Shown here: positions 33,974 through 41,090 of the stretch, in pieces
How the letters are laid out: the number at the start of each line of letters is the position of its first letter
How positions within the stretch are numbered: the stretch's first letter is position 1
Assembly (NCBI GenBank): GCA_002359185.1
Contig: DEML01000065.1
Coordinates: forward strand, 64,086-105,175
From: Planctomycetaceae bacterium UBA2671
Lineage (GTDB): Bacteria; Planctomycetota; Planctomycetia; Planctomycetales; Planctomycetaceae
Length of the DNA: 41,090 nt
Direction of reading: 5' to 3'
Position numbers and translations under genes: made by a program
The notes under the pieces: model-generated
Database searches by the model: none
Told to the model about the DNA's origin: nothing
What the model saw: only the letters and a program-made list of their open reading frames with translations

Positions 33974-34542
33974 GAGAGCACCTCCGGTTGCAGGGCCCGC
34001 TCAACACATTCTCTGAGTAAACTTCGCAGTCGATACAGCGACATCGAAATCGCATGAGGCGTCCTCCCCAAAGTTTCAGCAATCTCATTAACGGTTACAT
34101 TCGATTGGTAACGCGATCGCAGTAATTCTCTCTGTGATGGAGAAAGTTTCTTCAGGCAACGCTGTAGGTCTTCTCCTTTGCGATCGATCTTCTCGGCTTC
34201 CTTTACAGAAAGTTCGGCCATTTGTTCTAAGGCCTCATCATTCAGGGAGTAGCAGGATTTGCGGCCTTTCGTCTTCAAATAAGACAGTGTTTGCAAATGA
34301 GCAAATTTGCAGGCCCACGCAGCAAAGGTTCTGCTGGCATCAAATTCCTTACGCTTTCGCCACAACACAAGATTTGTTTCCTGGAGTACGTCCTCCACAT
34401 CGGTGTGGTGTCGCAGCAAAGTCCGTAAAAAGGCCGTTAACGCCAGTTGATGCGAAGCAATTAAACTGACGAATTTCTCATCAGATGCGTCCTGCTGTTC
34501 AATGGCAGGGGAGCTGTTTTCTACGGTATGAAATTCCGGAAT
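33970..34542 (-). CDS. ECF-type sigma-70 factor, non-canonical start proposed
   Basis: A sigma factor of the planctomycete/verrucomicrobial ECF group, about 190 residues with the proposed start. Region 2 is visible as LTAFLRTLLRHHTDVEDVLQ and LVLWRKRKEFDASRTFAAWA; region 4 is LSPSQRELLRSRYQSNVTVN then EIAETLGRTPHAISMSLYRL. The first ATG/GTG/TTG codon in this frame is a TTG at 34419, inside region 2. The frame upstream is open to 34566 and translates to EKFVSLIASHQLALTAFL, the expected family N-terminus. I propose ATT at 34542 as start: GAAGG lies 7 nt before it. The stop overlaps the FecR gene (ATGA), so translation is coupled. It probably directs its own operon. Confidence 0.8.
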   Translation of the reverse strand: MPEFHTVENSSPAIEQQDASDEKFVSLIASHQLALTAFLRTLLRHHTDVEDVLQETNLVLWRKRKEFDASRTFAAWACKFAHLQTLSYLKTKGRKSCYSLNDEALEQMAELSVKEAEKIDRKGEDLQRCLKKLSPSQRELLRSRYQSNVTVNEIAETLGRTPHAISMSLYRLRSLLRECVERALQPEVLS

Positions 34543-34947
34543 GGGGAGGCCTTCAATAAATTTGACTCAAAAATAACCTTTTACCTGCTTAAATCAGGAA
34601 ATATGAACAATAACCACGAGACATGATGATATCTACTTGGATTTATCCGTGATGAACGAAATCTCACGGTGAAAATCTTAATATTTCTTAGAAATCTTCA
34701 AATTTCTGATCAGATGGGGCCATGCTCAATTCTCAACGAATACAATTTGTTCATTCAGAAGAGCATCTACAGGCATCGCAGCAACCTGATTTTTAATGGG
34801 ACCCAATAGTGAAGCAGGATGGGCCAGTGAAGCAAGACCCAACATTTTGACTGAACCGCTGATGGTCGCAGGTAAACGCCGATGATAATAATTCATGAAC
34901 AGGTTATGCCATGCAGATTTTCCCCGAGAAGGAGTGGCAAAAGTGTA
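34543..34947. other. Intergenic region upstream of the sigma-factor operon
   Basis: About 400 bp, AT-rich. It should carry the promoter of the sigma-factor operon near 34570-34700. A short reading frame at 34726-34896 is described separately. I saw no other element. Confidence 0.45.
34726..34896 (-). pseudogene. Possible relic of a metal-efflux adaptor
   Basis: A 56-residue frame that ends with PVDALLNEQIVFVEN. This resembles the (V)PxxALL...VFVE segment of RND periplasmic adaptor proteins (CzcB/CusB type). The rest (SVKMLGLASLAHPASLLGPI) is not recognisable. It follows the ArsR gene by 51 bp on the same strand, a place where an ArsR-regulated efflux gene would be expected. No ribosome binding site is visible. 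It may be a decayed fragment, a small gene, or chance; the match is short. Confidence 0.25.
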
Positions 34948-35274
34948 TTATGTCTCTTTTTCATCTTCTGCAATTTGAATTTTGCAGCATCCCAGGTTAA
35001 GGGTTTCGATCGAGTCCTGAACGAGATCTTTATTGAGACTGTAATAAATAAATCGTCCCTGACGGCGCGGCGTAACAAACTGGCTGTGCTTGAGAATTTT
35101 GAGGTGATGAGAAACCGTCACAATTTCCGTTTCGAGAAACTGGGAAATATCGGTGACTGTTAATTCTCCATGACGCAGCAAGCTTACGATTTTCAACCGC
35201 AGTGGATCACTTAACGCTTTCAGTCTTTCGGCGCAATATTCTGCTTGAAAAGTATCGTCAGTCAAGTTTGTCAT
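34948..35274 (-). CDS. ArsR/SmtB family transcriptional regulator
   Basis: A 108-residue winged helix-turn-helix repressor (AERLKALSDPLRLKIVSLLR, then HHLKILKHSQFVTPRRQGRF and IYYSLN). Typical ArsR/SmtB length and order. The usual alpha-3 metal site ELCVCD reads ELTVTD here, so that arsenite/cadmium site is absent. Cysteines remain near the N-terminus (AEYCAERL) and as a CC pair near the C-terminus (NLGCCKIQI), which could form a different site; it may also sense a non-metal signal. A palindrome at its own start codon suggests autoregulation. It is on the same strand 63 bp downstream of a DUF1559 gene, though they need not be co-transcribed. Confidence 0.9.
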   Translation of the reverse strand: MTNLTDDTFQAEYCAERLKALSDPLRLKIVSLLRHGELTVTDISQFLETEIVTVSHHLKILKHSQFVTPRRQGRFIYYSLNKDLVQDSIETLNLGCCKIQIAEDEKET

Positions 35275-35282
35275 GATATCAT
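35273..35282. promoter_or_regulatory. Possible ArsR operator (palindrome at start codon)
   Basis: The perfect palindrome ATGATATCAT overlaps the start codon of the ArsR gene. ArsR-family repressors often bind an AT-rich palindrome near their own promoter. Only 10 bp, so chance is possible. Confidence 0.25.
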
Positions 35283-35337
35283 TTTCGTGCTGTATACTCA
35301 GTTTGCGTCAATCCAACTCACAGGATATGGTCTACCC

Positions 35338-36270
35338 TTAAAATTCGCCAACAACTTCTCCGCCAGCTCTGGATGCAAGAGACTCGTAAGTCACGTAGTC
35401 GACATTTTCAGAAATGAAACGCACGGACCCGTCCGCTAGTAAATGCTGGGCACCACCTTTGTGAAGACTTGAGGGCCCCCAGTTCTGTCCAATCGAATTC
35501 GGAAAAACTCCGCCTTGAAAATAGGGTTCGTAATTAATGGAACTCGAATTTCCTGCATAAGCGGGAGAGGTTAGGTCAGTCCAGCGAGCTGCTACAGATG
35601 CACTGGTCCCATCAATCCAGACCGAAGCATTTTCTTCTCGAGTTTCTGCAACCAGGATTGTGTTGGACGTACCATCGACAATATCTCGAAAACTCGTTTT
35701 AGAGCCGGGATACATCACTCCTTCAGCTGGCGCAGATCCTGATAAACCAATCACCGTTTTCGCACCTAAGGTGACATAATTACGGATTGCAAATTGATCG
35801 TAACCGACATCGGAAACATACATGGGGTCTTTGCTGAATTCTTGACCGGCATAACTGGGGCAGCGATAAAACGGCAAAATTTGCGAAGCGGCTCCCTGAT
35901 TAGCAGGATCCAGTGCAGAGACATTGTAATTGATGGAATCCTGTAGATTCGCAGCTTCAAGAAAAGGAAGAATCAGGCTGGCAAAACTATGCAAATGGAT
36001 GGCCGGATCAGCAGGGCCGGTCGCAGTAGTATATCCCCAGACTCCCTGACCAAATCCACTCGTACTGCTCGGCGGAAATACATTATGTGTGCTTTGATAA
36101 TTGTGCAATGCCAGACCTATCTGCTTCATATTGTTTTTGCAGGAAGTTCGACGAGCCGCTTCCCGAGCTTGTTGTACAGCGGGAAGCAACAAGGCTACCA
36201 GGATGGCAATGATTGCGATCACAACAAGAAGTTCAATCAGTGTGAATGCGTTGCGGATTTGTTTAGGCAT
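35338..36270 (-). CDS. DUF1559 prepilin-like protein (copy 2)
   Basis: A 310-residue DUF1559 protein. Its N-terminus, NAFTLIELLVVIAIIAILVA, is a prepilin-type helix, with Ala instead of Gly before the Phe. The family C-terminal motif is present around HKGGAQHLLADGSVRFISEN. The ATG at 36270 is preferred because GAGG lies about 7 nt upstream; an in-frame ATG at 36303 would add 11 residues. It differs substantially from copy 1 in the central domain, so it is not a recent tandem duplicate. It lies between a sulfatase and the ArsR gene on the same strand. Confidence 0.9.
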   Translation of the reverse strand: MPKQIRNAFTLIELLVVIAIIAILVALLLPAVQQAREAARRTSCKNNMKQIGLALHNYQSTHNVFPPSSTSGFGQGVWGYTTATGPADPAIHLHSFASLILPFLEAANLQDSINYNVSALDPANQGAASQILPFYRCPSYAGQEFSKDPMYVSDVGYDQFAIRNYVTLGAKTVIGLSGSAPAEGVMYPGSKTSFRDIVDGTSNTILVAETREENASVWIDGTSASVAARWTDLTSPAYAGNSSSINYEPYFQGGVFPNSIGQNWGPSSLHKGGAQHLLADGSVRFISENVDYVTYESLASRAGGEVVGEF

Positions 36271-36409
36271 TGGATACCTCTGTGGAAAAATCTGGTTGGG
36301 CAAAGGCAGGATACTCTAACGTGCTTAAGAATGATAAAATATCAGTCTGAAAGCACGTCGTCAAGGTTGTGAAATTATTATGTCAGATCAAGAACATTTG
36401 AGACTAGAC

Positions 36410-36447
36410 AAAAAAGCAAGCCGTTGACAAAAAAATCACCGGCTTGC
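36410..36447 (-). terminator. Intrinsic terminator after the second sulfatase
   Basis: On the minus strand, GCAAGCCG and CGGCTTGC form an 8-bp stem around a 16-nt T-rich loop, followed by a run of six T. It lies 35-72 nt after the sulfatase stop, a fitting place for a terminator. Confidence 0.75.
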
Positions 36448-36481
36448 TGTGAACTTGAAACGATAATCTGGTTGCCTAACT

Positions 36482-38038
36482 CTATTGAGCTTGATCCCAC
36501 AATTGATACGGATCATCCAGGAGTTTCATCTCTTTTGCCAACAGTCTTTCCATCTCTGCTAACTTTTTGGCATATTGAGGATCGTCAGCCAGATTGACCT
36601 GATGTTTTTCAGGACTTGCACCGGTCAATTGTTTAACCTGATCGGAATGATGCTCCTGCAGAAATTCATGAGGGTTTTCTTTCAGATTAAACAGTTGGGT
36701 CTCACGAACTGTTCCATCCAGCACATCGTACTTGATCAGTTTCCAGTCGCCTTTGCGAACACTGCGCATCCCCGGTTTTGTGCCGCCACAATAAACGCCG
36801 AAAAGGGTATCGCGAACTGTTGATTCCTGACCTTCAAGCACCTTGCGGAAGCTGATTCCTTCGTTGGTTTCTGGAGGAGTGATCCCTGCAAAATCGCACA
36901 AGGTGGCCAGGGTATCGAGCAGATAGATATTTCCATCAACACGTTTCCCGGATGGTAAGCCAGGTCCTTTCACAATGTAGGGGACTCGCCAGGTATGCTC
37001 ATAAAGATTCTGTTTTCCCTGAAGTCCGTGCCTTCCAATGGCCATGCCGTGATCGGCGGTGTAAATGATGTAGGTATTTTCGAGTTCTCCCATCGCTTCG
37101 AGTTTCTTGAGAACTTTATCGATTTGTTGATCGATATTCTCGCTGCAGGCAAACTCACGGCCGAGTTCATTGCGAATCGTAAGCGGATCCCGTCGTTCCC
37201 AGACCCCGCTCACTGCGACTTCATCACGCAGATTCGGATGTCCGTGGTGAAAGGGATGTTCAGGCAGATAGTTGATGGGCAGAGCAGGTTGTTTCTCATT
37301 TTTCGGAGGATAGGAATTGGGATCGCTGTGGTTGACTGCTCCATATTTCTCCAGTAAATCAGGACGGCCATCACGCGTATCATGAGGATGTGAGAAGCCG
37401 AAGTAAATTAAAAAGGGATCTTCATCCTTACTGGATTCTCGATCGCCCAGATATTCGAGCACCTGTTTCGCATGCCAGGCGCTTCCGGATTCCGCTGTTC
37501 CACCACGCTTGGTGGCATCGTGTCGAACGGTGAACTGTTTATTGGCGGCTTCATAACTATTTCCGTTCTTACAGGTCCGCATCGTAACGTAACCGGCTCG
37601 ATTGAAAACCGCAGCCATTGTGTTCTCGGCAAGATCATCAGGGACAAGCTTTTCGTTGCCAACATTGGGATTGCTCGGACTTTTCGCCTTCTTCCCCGGA
37701 ATATGCCAGACGGTTCGACCGCTCATCACCATGTGACGCGACGGCGTACAGACGGCACCTGACCACGATCCCATTTGATAAGCCTGATCGACGACAACAC
37801 CTTCTGCAGCCAGTCGATCAATCGTCGGCGTTTGCAAGGGCGTCCGATCATTGTAAACCCGCAAGTCAAATGGAGACTGATCATCCACAATAATGAAGAG
37901 AATATTGGGCCGTTTTGAAGCTGGCTTTTTGGCAATCGCCACATTTGCCATCGTCGTGAAACAAACGAGCAATAAACTGAATAACAATACGATACGAAGG
38001 TAGATTGCAGAAGAATGATTTTTCGTGAGCATGTTCAA
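36482..38038 (-). CDS. Sulfatase (second)
   Basis: A 518-residue sulfatase with an N-terminal export signal (LRIVLLFSLLLVCFTTMANV). Metal-site block NILFIIVDDQSPFD and the formylglycine motif GAVCTPSRHMVMSGR with Cys97 are intact. YIIYTADHGMAIGRHGLQGK is the typical late active-site block, resembling choline-sulfatase or iduronate-sulfatase-like enzymes. It probably hydrolyses sulfate esters of polysaccharide or a small sulfated compound outside the cytoplasm. It is followed by a terminator. Upstream, on the same strand, are the UxaE-like and LgoD-like genes, separated by repeats. The ATG at 38038 is one of two close candidates (MNM). Confidence 0.93.
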   Translation of the reverse strand: MNMLTKNHSSAIYLRIVLLFSLLLVCFTTMANVAIAKKPASKRPNILFIIVDDQSPFDLRVYNDRTPLQTPTIDRLAAEGVVVDQAYQMGSWSGAVCTPSRHMVMSGRTVWHIPGKKAKSPSNPNVGNEKLVPDDLAENTMAAVFNRAGYVTMRTCKNGNSYEAANKQFTVRHDATKRGGTAESGSAWHAKQVLEYLGDRESSKDEDPFLIYFGFSHPHDTRDGRPDLLEKYGAVNHSDPNSYPPKNEKQPALPINYLPEHPFHHGHPNLRDEVAVSGVWERRDPLTIRNELGREFACSENIDQQIDKVLKKLEAMGELENTYIIYTADHGMAIGRHGLQGKQNLYEHTWRVPYIVKGPGLPSGKRVDGNIYLLDTLATLCDFAGITPPETNEGISFRKVLEGQESTVRDTLFGVYCGGTKPGMRSVRKGDWKLIKYDVLDGTVRETQLFNLKENPHEFLQEHHSDQVKQLTGASPEKHQVNLADDPQYAKKLAEMERLLAKEMKLLDDPYQLWDQAQ

Positions 38039-38218
38039 AATCTTTCTCTCGATGGATGTGATGATGTAATATATTTAATTGATAAAATATCAGTTATGTG
38101 TCGTGGTGTCGCTTATGATGCAAAAAAAATGACGCGCAGATTCATGATCCACAGAAATAGTTGCTGAAATCAATCTCACAAAATGACATTACCGCTGGTA
38201 TTAACTCAGTATAAAATT

Positions 38219-38360
38219 ATTAAACCACTAAGGCACGAAGACACAAAGAGGTTTTCTGATAATCAACATCCAGAAACAATCAACTCTTTTTGTTAATATT
38301 GTATGCTTCAATAATCTCATTCATTCACTCTTGTGATCCTTGGCGTCTTTGCGGTTCAAT
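38219..38360. repeat. Imperfect inverted repeat (CCACTAAGGCACGAAGAC type)
   Basis: The left end reads AACCACTAAGGCACGAAGAC and continues ACAAAG; the right end, inverted, reads AACCGCAAAGACGCCAAGGA and continues TCACAAG. The arms are related to a repeat class seen in many bacteria. It occupies most of the 38039-38385 gap, which has no gene. Confidence 0.75.
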
Positions 38361-38385
38361 TCAATTCCTCTGATATCACGATTTG

Positions 38386-39663
38386 TTAGAAATGATTCAG
38401 TGATTCCAGATGACGGGCAAAGTGGTCTGCCAAGACTTCTTTGTAAGTGTCAGGATGCGACTCCAAAACTGATCTCACGGCATGTCCCAAGTCGGCATCT
38501 GTCAGTGTTGAGCCGAAGGTGCAATGGAGGATTTGTCGTCCCGGTTCCGTGAAACCTTTTCCCTGAGGAACATCACTCCAGCGTTCCAGATAGACTTGTT
38601 CGAGTCTGGTCGCATCTAACTCATTTTGATCGGGCACAGCTGCATTCGTCGCCGAAACGTGATAAGTCGCTTTGTCGGTATCGTAACGTTCGCGTGCAAA
38701 GCGAATGATGCGTCGGAAAAGTTCTTCATCGTGCCGTGCGACAACTCGCAGCGCCTCAAGATAACTTGTTCCCGCTGTTTTGACATGAAATCTTCCCTTC
38801 GTCGCCCGCGCTAAAGCCGGGTACATGGAGATTTTGTCAGATCCAGAATGTAGGCTCAGCTTATAAGGTCCAAGCATTTCTGCGATCGCTGCATGATCAT
38901 TCAAAGACGACTCCAGTGCGCCAACATCCCCTTTGTAGTCAACACCCTTTTCCAACTCGCCGATGAATCGAGGAGCCAGGCTGACCAGTTTCATGTCTCC
39001 TTTAAGGCATTGGTCCGCGATAATGTAATGCTCGGCTAAGGTTGTCGGTTGGTCCGTTTCATCGACAGAGAGTTCAATCTCGTAATCACGTTGAAGTTTC
39101 TCATGGACTTTGCAAATGTGTGCTGCCAAACCTAAGGCCTTCTGAATGGCGGCTCCGTATTTCACGGCCGCTCGCATACAGACTTCTTCAGTCAGATTAA
39201 TATTTGTGCCAGTCGATAATTGCAGAGATTTTCCAACGTAAGTATCGTACCAGGGAGTAGACTCTTTGATTTGCTCAAATTTTTCTTTGACTTGAGCTTC
39301 GGAGTAGTCGTCAGCTTTCTGGTCGACTTCGTCGGATGGATCGAGTGTAAAGAATGTGAATCCGGCTGCAGCAGTGACATCCACATCCTCCGGCGTTTTC
39401 AAATGATCGGCATCAGCTCCGATTCGTCCGGTCCAGCCGGCATAAATCGCTCCATTCATCGCATCACTCATCACCTGAGTGGCAGTCCGTTTTGTGCGAG
39501 TCATTTCCCGGATCGACTGCTGAGGAAAAATCGGCTCAATGCTCCCCCCGGCTCGTTTCATCGCTTCGACATGACCGGGTGTCGCCAGGCCAATTCGATC
39601 TCCGAATCCAAAACTGGGAGCCAGGCCGAGTGTGACGCATTGGTGTTTACTTTGTTGGGACAT
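38386..39663 (-). CDS. Tagaturonate epimerase-like protein (UxaE family)
   Basis: A 425-residue protein with the family blocks LGLAPSFGFGDRIGLATPGH near residue 13, DADHLKTPEDVDVTAAAGFT, YKLSLHSGSDKISMYPALAR and RFHVKTAGTSYLEALRVVA. I recognise these as the UxaE family (tagaturonate 3-epimerase-type, which converts D-tagaturonate to D-fructuronate). The metal-binding His and Asp residues are probably in HSGSDK and HVKTAGTSY. It is cytoplasmic, with no signal peptide. The gene lies 234 bp downstream of a zinc dehydrogenase that resembles L-galactonate dehydrogenase, whose product would be tagaturonate. No strong ribosome binding site is visible. Confidence 0.75.
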   Translation of the reverse strand: MSQQSKHQCVTLGLAPSFGFGDRIGLATPGHVEAMKRAGGSIEPIFPQQSIREMTRTKRTATQVMSDAMNGAIYAGWTGRIGADADHLKTPEDVDVTAAAGFTFFTLDPSDEVDQKADDYSEAQVKEKFEQIKESTPWYDTYVGKSLQLSTGTNINLTEEVCMRAAVKYGAAIQKALGLAAHICKVHEKLQRDYEIELSVDETDQPTTLAEHYIIADQCLKGDMKLVSLAPRFIGELEKGVDYKGDVGALESSLNDHAAIAEMLGPYKLSLHSGSDKISMYPALARATKGRFHVKTAGTSYLEALRVVARHDEELFRRIIRFARERYDTDKATYHVSATNAAVPDQNELDATRLEQVYLERWSDVPQGKGFTEPGRQILHCTFGSTLTDADLGHAVRSVLESHPDTYKEVLADHFARHLESLNHF

Positions 39664-39710
39664 TCTATTTTGCTTTCTTGGGAATTAATATTTTTTCGCT
39701 GTAAAGTAAA

Positions 39711-39850
39711 CCCTCATCATCCAGGCTGGGGCAACTTCCCTTCTCCTTGGGGAGAAGGTGGCCTAAGGCCGGATGAGGGGATTCCTTCGAAGTACTCATT
39801 GAAAATTACGCGGATTGCGCTCACTCTAACCCTCTCCCATAGGGAGAGGG
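39711..39850. repeat. Composite palindromic repeat between uxaE-like and dehydrogenase genes
   Basis: CCCTCATC at 39711 pairs with GATGAGGG near 39772-39779, with an inner CTTCTCC/GGAGAAG hairpin. A second hairpin, CCCTCTCCC-ATA-GGGAGAGGG, lies at 39830-39850. These sequences resemble widespread dispersed repeats. Neither hairpin carries a T-tract. Confidence 0.75.
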
Positions 39851-39897
39851 GACCTGTCTATACTGAATTTATAATTTTTTAATTGGACAGATATCAT

Positions 39898-40926
39898 TCA
39901 AGGCAATTCAATCACCGCTTTGATCACACCCGATTCCGGTCGAGTGAAGGTTTCAAACTCGTCAATCACTCTGTCAAAAGTTGTGCGGTGAGTGATCCAG
40001 GGTGTTGTGTTGATTGTTCCGTCTTCGATCAGACTGATAATGCGAGCGAAGTCGGAAGACAAGGCATTGCGACTGGCCAAAAGCGTCAGCTCCCTTCGGT
40101 GCATCACCGGGGCATGCGGAAATTCGAGATTCTGCTGAGTGATGCCAACATACACGACTCGCCCGGCAAAAGCAGCGAATTCCAGAGAACGAACCATTGA
40201 AGCATTATGTCCGGTTGCGTCGATGACCACATCGGCCCGTTGACCATTGGTTATTTCTTCGAGTGCGGAAATATCGCTTTCGTTATTATTGATAAGTATC
40301 GTGTCGTGCACTCCCATTTTCTCTCGAACAAATTCGAGTCGCGTTTCACTCAAATCGGCGACAATCGGTCGGGCTCCTGAGATTTTCACAAACTCCAGAG
40401 CAGACAATCCAATCGGCCCGGCTCCAATAATTAAAACTGTTTCTCCCGCTTTGGGATTTGCTCGATCTACCGCGTGGCAGCCGATTGCCAAAGTTTCCAC
40501 CAGAGCGGCTTGTTCAGACTTGAGTTTATTGGCGGGATGCAGTTTGCGAGCAGGGAGGAGGATTCGATCGGTTAATCCTCCATCGCACATCACACCAAGA
40601 GTTTGGTGATGCTCGCAGCAGTTTGTGAAGCCTCTTTGACAGGAATAGCATTTCTGACAATTCAAATACGGCTCAACCGCACAGTGGTCACCAACTTTGA
40701 TGTTCGTGACATCGCTTCCCACTTCCAGAACTTCAACGCCGAGTTCATGGCCGGGAATTCGTGGATAGGAGAAGAAAGGCATCTTGCCGAGATAACCACC
40801 GACATCCGTTCCACAAATACCGACACGATGCACACGCACAAGAGCCTCGCCTTTTCCGGGGGATTCCGGTTCCGGAATATCAATCATCCGCCACGATTTC
40901 GGATTTTCGAGTTGAAGTGCTTTCAT
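39898..40926 (-). CDS. Zinc-dependent alcohol dehydrogenase, LgoD-like
   Basis: A 342-residue medium-chain dehydrogenase. The catalytic zinc ligands are in GICGTDV (Cys) and PGHELGVEV (His-Glu). Four Cys for the structural zinc occur in CQKCYSCQRGFTNCC. The Rossmann motif is LIIGAGPIGLSALEF, and DLSETRLEF ends the strand with the Asp that selects NAD(H). PFFSYPRIPGHE and the RNALSSDFARIISLIEDG block closely resemble, from memory, the E. coli L-galactonate-5-dehydrogenase LgoD (YjjN), which makes tagaturonate. That assignment is inference; related zinc dehydrogenases for other sugar alcohols cannot be excluded. The UxaE-like gene downstream supports a sugar-acid role. Confidence 0.85.
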   Translation of the reverse strand: MKALQLENPKSWRMIDIPEPESPGKGEALVRVHRVGICGTDVGGYLGKMPFFSYPRIPGHELGVEVLEVGSDVTNIKVGDHCAVEPYLNCQKCYSCQRGFTNCCEHHQTLGVMCDGGLTDRILLPARKLHPANKLKSEQAALVETLAIGCHAVDRANPKAGETVLIIGAGPIGLSALEFVKISGARPIVADLSETRLEFVREKMGVHDTILINNNESDISALEEITNGQRADVVIDATGHNASMVRSLEFAAFAGRVVYVGITQQNLEFPHAPVMHRRELTLLASRNALSSDFARIISLIEDGTINTTPWITHRTTFDRVIDEFETFTRPESGVIKAVIELP

Positions 40927-40982
40927 GATATCTTTTCATATTAGGGACCGCTGTGTGGTCCACGTGAGATGTTTTTTAATCC

Positions 40983-41049
40983 GTAGGTCAGGCTGTGCCT
41001 GACGCTTACAATTTGTGACGTCCATTTCGTCAGGCACAGCCTGACCTAC
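40983..41049. repeat. Palindromic intergenic repeat, family A copy 3
   Basis: The arms GTAGGTCAGGCTGTGCCTGA and its inverse flank TTGTGACGTCCATTTCG. It belongs to the same family as copies at 1834 and 26035, differing by two bases in each arm, and the change is compensatory in the pairing arm. Confidence 0.85.
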
Positions 41050-41090
41050 AGTTACTGTACCGAATGTACCCGAGTCATAACTGACTCGGC

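Noticed and set aside
34417..34419. TTG at 34419 as the sigma-factor start
   Set aside because: It falls inside region 2, and the conserved upstream residues are encoded in the same open frame.
36239..36303. Second DUF1559 start at 36303
   Set aside because: The ATG at 36270 has GAGG at the right distance and begins a typical prepilin leader; the upstream one does not.

Overview
The window looks like a chromosomal segment of a planctomycete, probably family Planctomycetaceae or a close relative (GC looks near 50%). The support is family content: two DUF1559 prepilin-like proteins with a FTLIELL N-terminus and a C-terminal DG motif, a DUF1501 protein beside a PSCyt1/DUF1549/DUF1553 protein with CxxCH motifs, a sigma factor/FecR pair, two sulfatases and many short palindromic intergenic repeats. 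The genus cannot be fixed from sequence alone. I saw no rRNA, tRNA, CRISPR array, transposase or phage genes.

Layout. 1-3.4 kb: a LuxR-type regulator with a degenerate receiver domain, then a methyltransferase and a GT4 glycosyltransferase on the minus strand. 3.4-7.7 kb: an M29 aminopeptidase and a ferrous-iron uptake operon (two FeoA-like proteins, FeoB and a small Cys-containing membrane protein). 8.1-11.6 kb: a plus-strand ketosynthase, acyl carrier protein and CrtI-like FAD oxidoreductase with a small conserved-looking protein, suggesting a modified fatty-acyl or polyene lipid. 11.7-18.7 kb: a membrane-anchored small protein, an FHA protein, a large SurA/PpiD-like membrane protein and DNA topoisomerase I with a Lys-rich tail. 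19-26 kb: a His-rich exported protein, a YiiD-type thioesterase, a sulfatase, an exported esterase-esterase-beta-propeller fusion and an exported SGNH hydrolase.

26.1-34.5 kb: a minus-strand run that reads as one operon: ECF sigma factor, FecR/LamG-like membrane protein, cytochrome-type DUF1549/DUF1553 protein, DUF1501 protein, DUF1559 prepilin-like protein and a lipoprotein. The sigma factor has conserved sequence upstream of its first ATG/GTG/TTG codon, so it probably starts at a rare codon (ATT proposed). The FecR protein and the next protein appear to share a related LamG-like domain. 34.7-41 kb: an ArsR regulator with a possible relic of an efflux adaptor, a second DUF1559 protein, a second sulfatase, a tagaturonate-epimerase-like protein (UxaE) and a zinc dehydrogenase resembling L-galactonate dehydrogenase. 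The last two could form a sugar-acid catabolic step.

Short inverted repeats separate many gene blocks. One family (arms built on TCAGGCACTGCCTGA) occurs three times; a heptamer array and another inverted repeat run into the 3' ends of coding genes. All family assignments come from reading the translations; no database search was possible.
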